NCBI RefSeq assembly: GCF_902150035.1
Contig: NZ_LR597503.1
Location: 62,001-126,000, forward strand
Origin: Enorma burkinafasonensis
GTDB lineage: Bacteria > Actinomycetota > Coriobacteriia > Coriobacteriales > Coriobacteriaceae
Length of the DNA stretch: 64,000 nucleotides
Reading direction: 5' to 3'
Shown here: positions 8,477 through 16,814 of the stretch, piece by piece
Layout: every line of letters starts with the position of its first letter
Position numbering within the stretch: position 1 is the stretch's first letter
The notes under the pieces: model-generated
What the model saw: the letters and a program-made list of their open reading frames with translations, nothing else
Told to the model about the DNA's origin: nothing
Databases searched by the model: none
Translations under genes and position numbers: made by a program

Positions 8477-10486
8477 ATGACGGCAGGGGCATTCGAGGGA
8501 TGTGACGGCGTGCGGTCGATGGGCGCCGCGCGCGAGGCGCTCAAGCGCTACTTCGGCTACGATGCGTTCCGCCCCGGGCAGGAGCAGGTGGTCTCGGCCA
8601 TCCTCTCCGGGAGGGACGCCCTGGCGGTCATGCCCACCGGTGCGGGTAAGTCCGTCTGCTACCAGGTGCCGGCGCTCATGCTGCCGGGCATCACGCTCGT
8701 GGTGAGCCCGCTCGTCTCGCTCATGGCCGACCAGGTCTTCTCCCTCAAGGCGGCGGGCGCGCGCCCCGCCTACCTCAACTCGACGCTCACGCCCGGCCAG
8801 CAGAACACGGTGCTCAAGCGCGCCGCCGAGGGCTGGTACCAGATCATGTACGTGGCACCCGAGCGCCTCGAGGACCCGCGTTTCCTCGCGTTCGCGCGCG
8901 CGGCGAGCGGCCCGGGCGGTATCGGCATCCCGCTTGTCGCCGTCGACGAGGCGCACTGCGTCTCGCAATGGGGGCAGGACTTCCGCCCTTCGTATCTCGA
9001 GATCGAGCGGTTCGTGCGCGAGCTCGGCAGCCGCCCGGTGATGGCGGCATTCACCGCGACCGCGACGGAGCGCGTGCGCGTCGACATCGAGGGCATGCTC
9101 GGGCTGCGCGCGCCCGAGCGCGTGGTGACCGGCTTCGACCGCGCCAACCTCTACTTCGGAGTCGAGGAGATGGGCGACAAGGCCAAGGCGCGCTGGATCT
9201 GCGACTACGCGCTCGCGCATGCCGGCGAGAGCGGGATCGTCTACTGCTCGACGCGCCGGACGGTCGAGGAGCTCGCCGCCGAGCTGGGGCGCCGGCTCGC
9301 GGTGGCCAACGTGCGCGTGGGCCGCTACCACGCGGGCCTCACGGTCGAGGAGCGGCGCGCCAACCAGGAGGCGTTCATCGCCGACCGCATGCCGGTGATC
9401 GTCGCGACCAACGCATTCGGCATGGGGATCGACAAGCCCAACGTGCGCTACGTCATCCACCATAACGTGCCCGAGAGCATCGAGGCGTATTACCAGGAGG
9501 CGGGCCGCGCCGGACGCGACGGCGACCCGGCGAGCTGCCATCTTCTGTGGAACGGCAACGACTTTCGCCTGCGGCGCTTCCTCATCGACCGCGGTGACGA
9601 GGCCGAGCGCGAGCTCGACCCGGAGCAGCGCGAGCAGGCGCGCCGCAACCGGTACCGCCTGCTCGCCCAGATGGAAGGCTACTGCCAGACGACGGGCTGC
9701 TTGCGCGCGTACATCCTGAGGTACTTCGGGGACGCCGGCGTGCTCGGCGTCGAGGAGGGTGCCTCGCGCGCGGGCAATGTTCAGGGGGACGCCGCCCCCG
9801 GGTGCGGCAACTGCTCGAACTGCCTTACCGATTTCGCGGTCGAGGACGTCACCGATGCCGCGCGCTCCGTCGTCCGCTTCGTGCTCGCGCACCCGGCGCG
9901 CTTCGGCAAGACGCTCATCGCCGAGACGCTCCATGGAGCTATGGGCGAGCGCATCCGATCGCTCGGCCTGGCCGATGACGCGTGCCATGCCGCGCTCGCC
10001 TCCATGCCGACGGCCCGTATCAAGGACGTGATCGACCAGCTCGCGGGGCGGGGCTACCTCGAGGTCTCGCAGGGGCAGTACCCGGTCATCGCGCCCGGCC
10101 CCCGCGCCGGCGAGGCCGTGGGCGCCACGGAGGGCGCCTTCAGCTTCACGATCAAGAGCCGCTCGTCCCGTCGCGCGGCGAACGCCCGCACGCGGCGCGC
10201 GATCGACCTGCTGCGCGAGGAGGCGGCGGGTCCTGCTCGAGATCGCGTGGGTGACGACGCCGAGCTCTTCGAGCGCCTGCGCGCGCTCAGGTTGGAGCTC
10301 GCCGGCGAGCGCGACGTGCCGCCCTACATCATCTGCAACGACAAGACGCTCCGCGGCATCTGCCGGCTGCGCCCGCGCACGCGCGAGGAGCTGCTGCAGG
10401 TCTCGGGCATCGGCGAGCGCAAGGCGGACGAGTTCGGCGAGGCGCTCCTGGCCGCCGTCGCCGCGTTCGAGGAGGAGCGCGGGTAG
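8477..10486 (+). CDS. recQ: ATP-dependent DNA helicase RecQ
   Basis: 669 aa. A 3'-5' helicase in recombination and replication repair. Walker A MPTGAGKSVCYQ is near residue 52 and the DEAH box VDEAHCVSQWGQDFRPSY near 155. The helicase C domain has AFGMGIDKPNVRYVIHH and YYQEAGRAGRDG. The zinc site (C-L-R-A-Y-I-L-R-Y-F-G-D, then CGNCSNC) contains an insertion of roughly 20 residues before its last cysteines. RQC and one HRDC domain (PPYIICNDKTLRGI, SGIGERKADEFG) close the protein. The ATG at 8477 is chosen because AGGGGAGGG lies directly upstream and conserved sequence starts about 15 residues in. Confidence 0.95.
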   Translation: MTAGAFEGCDGVRSMGAAREALKRYFGYDAFRPGQEQVVSAILSGRDALAVMPTGAGKSVCYQVPALMLPGITLVVSPLVSLMADQVFSLKAAGARPAYLNSTLTPGQQNTVLKRAAEGWYQIMYVAPERLEDPRFLAFARAASGPGGIGIPLVAVDEAHCVSQWGQDFRPSYLEIERFVRELGSRPVMAAFTATATERVRVDIEGMLGLRAPERVVTGFDRANLYFGVEEMGDKAKARWICDYALAHAGESGIVYCSTRRTVEELAAELGRRLAVANVRVGRYHAGLTVEERRANQEAFIADRMPVIVATNAFGMGIDKPNVRYVIHHNVPESIEAYYQEAGRAGRDGDPASCHLLWNGNDFRLRRFLIDRGDEAERELDPEQREQARRNRYRLLAQMEGYCQTTGCLRAYILRYFGDAGVLGVEEGASRAGNVQGDAAPGCGNCSNCLTDFAVEDVTDAARSVVRFVLAHPARFGKTLIAETLHGAMGERIRSLGLADDACHAALASMPTARIKDVIDQLAGRGYLEVSQGQYPVIAPGPRAGEAVGATEGAFSFTIKSRSSRRAANARTRRAIDLLREEAAGPARDRVGDDAELFERLRALRLELAGERDVPPYIICNDKTLRGICRLRPRTREELLQVSGIGERKADEFGEALLAAVAAFEEERG

Positions 10487-10632
10487 GCTTCCCCTTGAAG
10501 CGGGCGATCGAACGTGCCTCTCGGGCGGTATTTCGCTCGATACATTGAAAAATGGCCGTGGAATTCAGATATGAACTGCCGGCGCTCGGTACGGGATGGG
10601 ACGCACGGCTCGCGAAGGCGCGCCCAGACCAT

Positions 10633-10663
10633 TTGACGCCCGCCCGCCGGCGTGAAAAGATAA
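10633..10663 (+). promoter_or_regulatory. Candidate metA promoter
   Basis: TTGACG at 10633-10638 is a good -35 match. About 17-19 bases later lies an A-rich AAAGAT/AGATAA stretch, a weak -10. It sits about 85 bases before metA. I see no SAM riboswitch fold in the 258-bp space. Confidence 0.35.
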
Positions 10664-10744
10664 AACGGCACGCGCGAGATGCGGCCGCCTAGATACCGGC
10701 GCGGCATCGGTCGGCGCGGCAAGCGCATGAAGAAGGAGACCGCC

Positions 10745-11692
10745 ATGCCCATCCGCATCCCCAACGCCCTGCCCGCGACCGCTGCGCTCGACAGCGAGAA
10801 CATCTTCGTCATGACGGAGTTCCGCGCGCTGCACCAGGACATCCGTCCGCTGCATGTGCTCATCCTGAACCTCATGCCCACCAAGATCGCGACCGAGACG
10901 CAGATCATGCGCAAGCTCTCCAACACGCCGCTCCAGATCGAGGTCGAGCTGCTGCGCACGGCCACGCACGATGCCAAGAACGTCTCGGAGAGCCATCTCG
11001 AGACCTTCTACCGTACCTTCGAGGAGGTCGAGCACGAGCACTTCGACGGCCTCATCATCACGGGCGCCCCGGTCGAGCAGCTCGACTTCGAGGATGTCGA
11101 CTACTGGCCCGAGCTGCAGCGCATCATGGACTGGTCGGTCGACAACGTGCACTCCACGCTGCATATCTGCTGGGGCGCGCAGGCCGGTCTCTACCATCAT
11201 TACGGCATCCAGAAGCACGAGCTCCCGGCGAAGCTCTCGGGCGTGTACGAGCACTACCTTGTCAAGAAGTCGTCGCCGCTCGTGCGCGGCTTCGACGATC
11301 GCTTCAACGCGGTGCACTCCCGCTACACCGAGGTGAGGCGCGAGGACGTCGAGGCCTGCTGCGACCTCGAGGTGCTCGCGGTCTCCGACGAGGCGGGCCT
11401 CTACATCGTGAAGAGCGTCGACAGCCGGCAGTTCTTCGTGTTCGGCCATCCCGAGTACGATGCCGACACGCTCAAGCTCGAGTACGAGCGCGACCTGGAC
11501 CGCGGGATCGGCCCCGACATCCCGGTGAACTACTTCCCCGATGACGACCCCGCGCGCGAGCCGCTCAACACCTGGTGCAGCCAGGCGCAGCTGCTCTACA
11601 CCAACTGGCTGAACTACTACGTCTACCAGACCACGCCCTATGACATCCGCCTGGCCGGTCGTCTCGCGCGCCGCCGCGCGGGCCTGGTGTAG
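10745..11692 (+). CDS. metA: Homoserine O-acetyltransferase (MetA family)
   Basis: 315 aa. It acylates homoserine at the start of methionine synthesis. The catalytic cysteine is C142 (HICWGAQA), and the His/Glu pair is in GHPEYDA. The residue equivalent to position 111 is Glu ([10 protein letters not shown]). In this family Glu111 is known to give acetyl-CoA use while Gly gives succinyl-CoA use, so acetyl is predicted, although the gene is often annotated as succinyltransferase. The ATG at 10745 has AGAAGGAGA just upstream; an ATG at 10726 in the same frame would lack a ribosome binding site. No other methionine gene is adjacent. Confidence 0.95.
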   Translation: MPIRIPNALPATAALDSENIFVMTEFRALHQDIRPLHVLILNLMPTKIATETQIMRKLSNTPLQIEVELLRTATHDAKNVSESHLETFYRTFEEVEHEHFDGLIITGAPVEQLDFEDVDYWPELQRIMDWSVDNVHSTLHICWGAQAGLYHHYGIQKHELPAKLSGVYEHYLVKKSSPLVRGFDDRFNAVHSRYTEVRREDVEACCDLEVLAVSDEAGLYIVKSVDSRQFFVFGHPEYDADTLKLEYERDLDRGIGPDIPVNYFPDDDPAREPLNTWCSQAQLLYTNWLNYYVYQTTPYDIRLAGRLARRRAGLV

Positions 11693-11810
11693 GAACGAGC
11701 AGCGCGGGGGCGGTCGCCGTATCCCTTGATGCGCGGCCTGTACCCGGCCCGGGTGGCTGTTGGCCCCCTGTTTCGTATTCCCAGTTGTCGTTACGTGCGC
11801 CTGATTTCCC

Positions 11811-11878
11811 GTTAGGTGCAAACTCGCAGGGGAAATAAAGAACGGTCGACTTTATTTCGCTGGAGGTTTGCACCTAAC
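11811..11878. repeat. 68-bp long hairpin, arms about 30 nt
   Basis: GTTAGGTGCAAAC at 11811-11823 pairs with GTTTGCACCTAAC at 11866-11878, and GAAATAAAG at 11832-11840 pairs with CTTTATTTC at 11850-11858. A few mismatches lie between them and the loop is 9 bases (AACGGTCGA). It lies in the 377-bp gap between the convergent metA and M16 peptidase genes. It could be a decayed insertion-element end, a small RNA stem or a cruciform. It differs from the 140-bp cassettes, whose loops are near 97 bases. Confidence 0.6.
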
Positions 11879-12008
11879 ACGTTTCGCGATGCACCCAGCT
11901 TGAGGGAGCACTGCGGGAGGCGGCTGGCATGCAGACGCAGAACGAGGGCTGCCGTCGATACAGAGCATCGTTTCATGTACGAAGTGCGCGGTAACGTCGC
12001 ATCGAGTG

Positions 12009-12048
12009 AAAAAGCCGCCCGAGCGGCGCATCGCGCGACCCGGGCGGC
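12009..12048 (-). terminator. Intrinsic terminator of the M16 peptidase gene
   Basis: GCCGCCCG (12014-12021) pairs with CGGGCGGC (12041-12048). On the minus strand the stem is followed by TTTTT (12009-12013). It lies 22 bases past the peptidase stop. Confidence 0.75.
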
Positions 12049-12069
12049 CGAAGGCGTCGAAGAGGGGGC

Positions 12070-15000
12070 CTACCCCAGCAGGTCCACGACGGTCCAGTCC
12101 TCGCTGCTGGCTTCGATGATGTCGCGGCCGCCGAAGACGCAGGCGGGAGCCTCGGAGGCGATGCGCGCGACGTCGTCGCCCAGCTCACGCAGGCGCTCGG
12201 GCGTGGTGGCGAGCATCTCGGCGCGCGTCGCGGAGCGGAAATCCGCCGGGCGGCCCGAGAGATAGGCGCCGTCCTGGCGCTTGGCGAGCGCGTAGGGCTT
12301 CACCGGGGCGTCGAAGTCGGAAACCTTGCTCACGATATAGCCCTCGAAGGTGTCGCGATCGGCATCGAGCTCGCCCAGCCAGGCGCCGGCCTTGGCGATT
12401 CGCGCGAGCGAGGGATCGATCGCGGGGTCGCGGTAGGTGTAGAACGCCGCGCGCCTGCCGGGAACGCTCTGGAAGCCGCAGCCGTACGCACCGCCCTTCA
12501 CGCGGATCTCGTTCCAGAGGTAGCCGTAGGTAAGGGCGTTCGCAGCGATGCTCCATGAGCCGTCAGTCGCGATGCCGAGCACGCGCGGGTCGATGGCCTT
12601 GCCGAGGTAGCAGACGTCGCTCGGAATCACGAACGCCTCGTGCTTGTCCTCGGGCGCGGGCACGTAGAGCTCCTTGGCGGGCGCGGTGCGCGGCGCGAGG
12701 CCGAGGTCTCCGGCGGCAGCCCAGTAGCGCTCGTAGTCCTCGTCCGAACCGGTGAAGCTCGCGATGGTTCCCGTCGAGGTGAAGATGCGGCCCTGCAGCT
12801 CCCGGAGCTTGTCGCAGAGCTCCTCGGCGCGCTCGTCGAAGCGGTCGAGCACGTCGCGCAGGAAGCGGTAGAACTCCACGCCGGCAAGCTGGTCGGAGAC
12901 CACGGCGGCGGGCGAGACGTACGAGAGCGCGCGCCCGAGCGCGGCCTGATGGCCGGCGTTCAGGAAGGCCTGCTCCATGCCGATGCGCATCTGCGTGAGC
13001 ACATCGCGGATGCGGCCGGTGTCCTCGAAGACGGTCCCGGCCCAGACCTCGCGCGGGATGCGCGCGAGCATATCGATCTTCTCCGAGAGCGCGCCGGCGG
13101 AGACGAGCAGCACCGGCCGCGCGAGGCGCCAGTTGCGCTCCTGCAGGTACACCTCGGTCGTGAACGAGAGGAAGCCCAGGTTGGAGCCGATGTAGGTGTC
13201 GAGCTCGGCGGCGCTCATGCGCGCGGTGGCGAGCTGCTGCAAAAGACGGCAGAGCACCTTCACGTAGGGCAGCTCGGCATGGCTCAGGTGGCTCAGGTCG
13301 AAGTACGTGAGCGCGTAGGCGAGCCGGCGCGTGGGGATGTCGTGCTTGAGGCAGGGGATGGGCGCGGTGGTGTCCACGACAAGCGCGGGCTCGGGGCGGG
13401 CGTCGCCGATGTCCGCGACGTGCAGGCGCGGGAGCCTGGCGCGGTCCTCGGGCGCGTCCTCGGCCTCCTGCTGCGCGCGCAGCTCGGCCACGGTGTCGAT
13501 GACCTGCTGGAGCTCCCCGTCGGACATGGCGTCCTTGATGGCGGCGAGGCGCGCGGCCTCGTCGTCGGCGGGGGCGTTGGCGGCGGGGGCGTCGCCGTCG
13601 GCAGCGGCATCCTCACCTGCGGCCTTCTCGTCGGGCGCGGTGCCGCCGGTCGGCACGAGCTCCACGAGGGCATGGTGGTCGCTCTCGAGCACGAGCTCCG
13701 CGAGCAGCCGCTCGAAGAAGTCGCCCTCGAGCTCTTGGCGCAGCCTGGCGTACGTGTCGGCGTACTTGAGGGCGTCCGTGGGCGCGTCGTCGCTGTAGAG
13801 CCAGGTGTTCAGGGCGTCGCAGGCGAGCACCACGCCGTCGGCGGTGCCGTAGTCGCGCTGGCGCAGGGCGTACTCGTTGCCCGAGAGCACGGCATCGAGG
13901 CGGTCGCGCGGGACGCCCTCGCGCACCAGCCGCGCGCACTCGTCGAGTACGAGCCGCTGGAGCTTCTCGGCGGCGCCGGGCCAGACGTTCTGCAGGATGA
14001 GCATCTCGTAGGGCTTGACGCAGGTGGGGGCCGTGTAGCTCACCACGTTGCCGCCGAGGCCCGCCGCGAGGATCGCCTTCTTGAGCGGTGCCTCGTTGGA
14101 GCCCAGGATCGCGTCGAACAGCACGTCCGCCGCGACGGTGCGGAAGGTGTCGAGCGCGTCGCCCAGCACGTAGGCGATGCCCACGAGGGCGTTCTCGGGC
14201 GTGGTGTCCATGTGCACGACGCGGTGCTCGCAGACGACCGGCTCGATCTCGCCGAGCGGGTTGGGCGCGAGCTCGGCGGGCAGCGCCCCCTCGGCGCGGC
14301 GGCGCTCGATGTAGGCGTCGGCGGCGCTCCGTTGCGAGAGGTAGCGCTCGTCCAGGAACGCGAGCTCGCGGCGGACGTCGGCGAAGTCGCCGTAGAGCGT
14401 GATGTAGCTGTTAGCCAGGTTGTAGTGGCGCGCGTGCGTGTCGATGAACTCCTCGTAGGTGAGCTCGGGGATGTGGCGCGGGTCGCCGCCCGACTCGCAG
14501 GCGTAGGCGGTCCCGGGGAAGAGCGAGCTCATCACCGCGTCGTCGAGCACGCTCATGGGGTCGGAGAGCGCGCCTTTCATCTCGTTGAAGACGACGCCGT
14601 TCACGCGGAGGGTGCCCTGGCGCGGCTCGGCGCCTTCCGGCACGTCGAGCTCCAGGTGCCAGCCCTCCTGCTGGAAGATGGTCGGCTTGGTGTAGATCGC
14701 GGGGTTGAGCACGGCGTCCAGGTAGACGTCCATGAGGTTCAAGAGGTCCTGCTCGTTGGTGGACGCCACGGGATAGACCGTCTTGTCGGGGTAGGTCATG
14801 GCGTTCAGGAACGTCTGCATGGAGCTCTTGATGAGGTCGACGAAGGGCTCCTTCACGGGGAACTTCTCCGAGCCGCAGAGGACGGAGTGCTCGAGGATGT
14901 GGAAGACGCCCGTGTCGTTTGCCGGCGGGGTCTTGAAGGCGATGGAGAAGGCCTTGTTCTCGTCGTCGCAGGCGAGGTAGAGCAGGCGCGCGCCGCTCGC

Positions 15001-15147
15001 GGCATGGCGCAGCAGGTAGGCGTCGGCATCGAGTTCGTCGATGGTCTCGCGGCGCTCGATGGAAAACCCGCAGACGCATGAGCCGGGCTCGAGCAGACCG
15101 CGTGCCGCGGCCCGCGGGTCGGCGTGCTCGGTCGAGGGGGTGGACAT
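12070..15147 (-). CDS. M16C insulinase-like metallopeptidase, PreP type
   Basis: 1025 aa, the length of single-chain presequence-protease-like enzymes. The inverted zinc motif HILEH sits at residues 83-87, and GVVFNEMKGALSDP further on supplies the distal Glu region. The four-domain M16 layout with a central peptidase_M16C-associated region fits. These enzymes degrade peptides in a closed chamber; there is no signal peptide, so cytoplasmic peptide turnover is likely. An acidic Ala/Asp/Gly-rich insert (about residues 500-530) probably is the hinge linker. Of two nearby ATGs, 15147 is better spaced (8 bases) from AAGGAG than 15153. Confidence 0.9.
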   Translation of the reverse strand: MSTPSTEHADPRAAARGLLEPGSCVCGFSIERRETIDELDADAYLLRHAASGARLLYLACDDENKAFSIAFKTPPANDTGVFHILEHSVLCGSEKFPVKEPFVDLIKSSMQTFLNAMTYPDKTVYPVASTNEQDLLNLMDVYLDAVLNPAIYTKPTIFQQEGWHLELDVPEGAEPRQGTLRVNGVVFNEMKGALSDPMSVLDDAVMSSLFPGTAYACESGGDPRHIPELTYEEFIDTHARHYNLANSYITLYGDFADVRRELAFLDERYLSQRSAADAYIERRRAEGALPAELAPNPLGEIEPVVCEHRVVHMDTTPENALVGIAYVLGDALDTFRTVAADVLFDAILGSNEAPLKKAILAAGLGGNVVSYTAPTCVKPYEMLILQNVWPGAAEKLQRLVLDECARLVREGVPRDRLDAVLSGNEYALRQRDYGTADGVVLACDALNTWLYSDDAPTDALKYADTYARLRQELEGDFFERLLAELVLESDHHALVELVPTGGTAPDEKAAGEDAAADGDAPAANAPADDEAARLAAIKDAMSDGELQQVIDTVAELRAQQEAEDAPEDRARLPRLHVADIGDARPEPALVVDTTAPIPCLKHDIPTRRLAYALTYFDLSHLSHAELPYVKVLCRLLQQLATARMSAAELDTYIGSNLGFLSFTTEVYLQERNWRLARPVLLVSAGALSEKIDMLARIPREVWAGTVFEDTGRIRDVLTQMRIGMEQAFLNAGHQAALGRALSYVSPAAVVSDQLAGVEFYRFLRDVLDRFDERAEELCDKLRELQGRIFTSTGTIASFTGSDEDYERYWAAAGDLGLAPRTAPAKELYVPAPEDKHEAFVIPSDVCYLGKAIDPRVLGIATDGSWSIAANALTYGYLWNEIRVKGGAYGCGFQSVPGRRAAFYTYRDPAIDPSLARIAKAGAWLGELDADRDTFEGYIVSKVSDFDAPVKPYALAKRQDGAYLSGRPADFRSATRAEMLATTPERLRELGDDVARIASEAPACVFGGRDIIEASSEDWTVVDLLG

Positions 15148-15424
15148 AGGCATGACTCCTTCTGATGGGGCGGCGCGCTCGCGATGGGGGCGCCCGGATG
15201 CGCATGAACACCCACGAGTATACCCATGTGGCCCGCGCCGCCGCGCCCGGGGCGGTATGGAGCGAATGTGAAGCCCAGGGCGTGTGCACCGCGTGGCGGC
15301 GCGCAAACCGAAGGGCATGCTTCGGCGGACTAAAGCGATATCGCCAGATCGCAAAACAACGGCTCTATCCTGCGGAATCTTGGGTTAAGGTGAACGGGTG
15401 CACGAGACGGGGAAGGCGGGGACC

Positions 15425-16573
15425 ATGGCGATGGGCAAGAAGAGGAACGACATGGACGGCACACGGGACATCGAGCCTTCGGCAGCGGATCGCCGCGCGC
15501 CGGAGCGCCAGCTCGCCGACACCCATGAGGCGGCCGTGAGCTACGCCTCGGTCCAGCCGGCCGTCGCGATCCCCGCGCTCGAGGCGGCCGTCACCCGCGC
15601 GATATCCCCGAGCGACCCCGACCTGTACGGCACCGACGCCAAGGCGCGCAAGAAGCGCCGCCGTATGCGCGAGCGCGCCAACGCCGAGAGCAGCCGCCGC
15701 ATGCTCGTCGGCGTGCTCGCCACCTTCTTCGGCGGCCTGTTCTGGGGCTTCTCGGGCACCTGCGCCGACTTCCTGTTCGAGAACTACGCCGCCGACACGA
15801 TGTGGCTGATGTGCATGCGCCAGATCACCGCCGGCGCCATGTTCCTCGTCGTGATCCTCGCGCGCGCGAAGGATCGCGAGCGCCTGCGCCGGCTTTTCAC
15901 CGACAAACGCGACCTCATGGTGCTTCTGGCCTTCTCCGCGTCGGGCGTGCTGCTCAACCAGCTCGGCTACCTCATGTCCATCCGCATCACCAACGCCGGC
16001 ACCGCGACCGTGCTCCAGTGCCTGCAGCTCGTGATCATCATGGTCTACGCCTGCCTTACCACGCACCGCGCCCCGCGGCGCCGCGAGCTCATCGGCGTGG
16101 GCCTCGCGCTGGTGGGCACCTACCTCCTGGCCACGGGCGGCGACCCCTCCAACCTGTCCATCCCACCGTTCGGCCTGTTCATCGGCCTCATCTCCGCGCT
16201 CGGCGCGGCGGCGATGTCGATCGTCCCGGTGCGCATCCTGCCCAAGTACGGCGCGCCGGTCGTGACCGGCTCGGGCATGCTCATCTGCGGCATCGTGTCG
16301 AGCCTCTTCATCCAGCCGTGGGCGCACATGCCGGCCTTCGACGGCATCGCCTGGGGCGCGTTCATCGTGCTCGCGCTCGTCGGGTCGTGCCTGGCCTACT
16401 CGCTCTACATGCAGGGCGTCAAGGACATCGGCTCCATGCGCGCGAGCCTCATCGGCACGGTCGAGCCCGTCTCCGCGGCCGTCACGAGCGCCATCGCGCT
16501 CGGCACGGTCTTCACCGGCACCGATATCGCCGGCTTCGCCTGCATCATCATCATGATGGTCCTCACGGTGTAG
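15425..16573 (+). CDS. EamA/DMT-family transporter with long N-terminal tail
   Basis: 382 aa. About 90 hydrophilic residues come first, ending in a very basic stretch (KARKKRRRMRERAN). About ten membrane segments in two EamA repeats follow (GLFWGFSGTCADFLF; LGAAAMSIVPVRILPKYG; GTVEPVSAAVTSAIALG). Drug/metabolite family members export or import amino acids and other small metabolites; the substrate cannot be told. The ATG at 15425 is preferred over a GTG at 15398 because of GGAAGGCGGGG upstream. The long cytosolic tail is unusual. It is divergent from the peptidase gene. Confidence 0.85.
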   Translation: MAMGKKRNDMDGTRDIEPSAADRRAPERQLADTHEAAVSYASVQPAVAIPALEAAVTRAISPSDPDLYGTDAKARKKRRRMRERANAESSRRMLVGVLATFFGGLFWGFSGTCADFLFENYAADTMWLMCMRQITAGAMFLVVILARAKDRERLRRLFTDKRDLMVLLAFSASGVLLNQLGYLMSIRITNAGTATVLQCLQLVIIMVYACLTTHRAPRRRELIGVGLALVGTYLLATGGDPSNLSIPPFGLFIGLISALGAAAMSIVPVRILPKYGAPVVTGSGMLICGIVSSLFIQPWAHMPAFDGIAWGAFIVLALVGSCLAYSLYMQGVKDIGSMRASLIGTVEPVSAAVTSAIALGTVFTGTDIAGFACIIIMMVLTV

Positions 16574-16814
16574 AGGCCGACCTCTAGAACCTGCCCTGCA
16601 GAACCCGTTTGCATATGGCGGCCTCGGCGGCGCCTGTCGCAGGGGGCCGTTGCGGCCGCTGCCGCACGTGCCCGCTCGCGCCGCCGCTCAACATGAAGAA
16701 AATCTAAGTCTTGCGCGCTAAGGTTTTATGCGTGCGGATATGGGTACCATGGGTGCGGTACATCGCGTCATGCGGCGGGTGGCCGCATGCGGCAACATGG
16801 GAAGGACGCAGCAC

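Noticed and set aside
10487-10744. SAM-responsive riboswitch upstream of metA
   Set aside because: I could not find the conserved core or the stem layout of a known SAM riboswitch in this leader; only a candidate promoter is visible.
12640-15081. An 813-codon plus-strand open frame opposite the M16 peptidase
   Set aside because: It lies entirely within a gene with intact zinc motifs and shows shadow composition (Val/Leu/Glu/His-rich, no domains).
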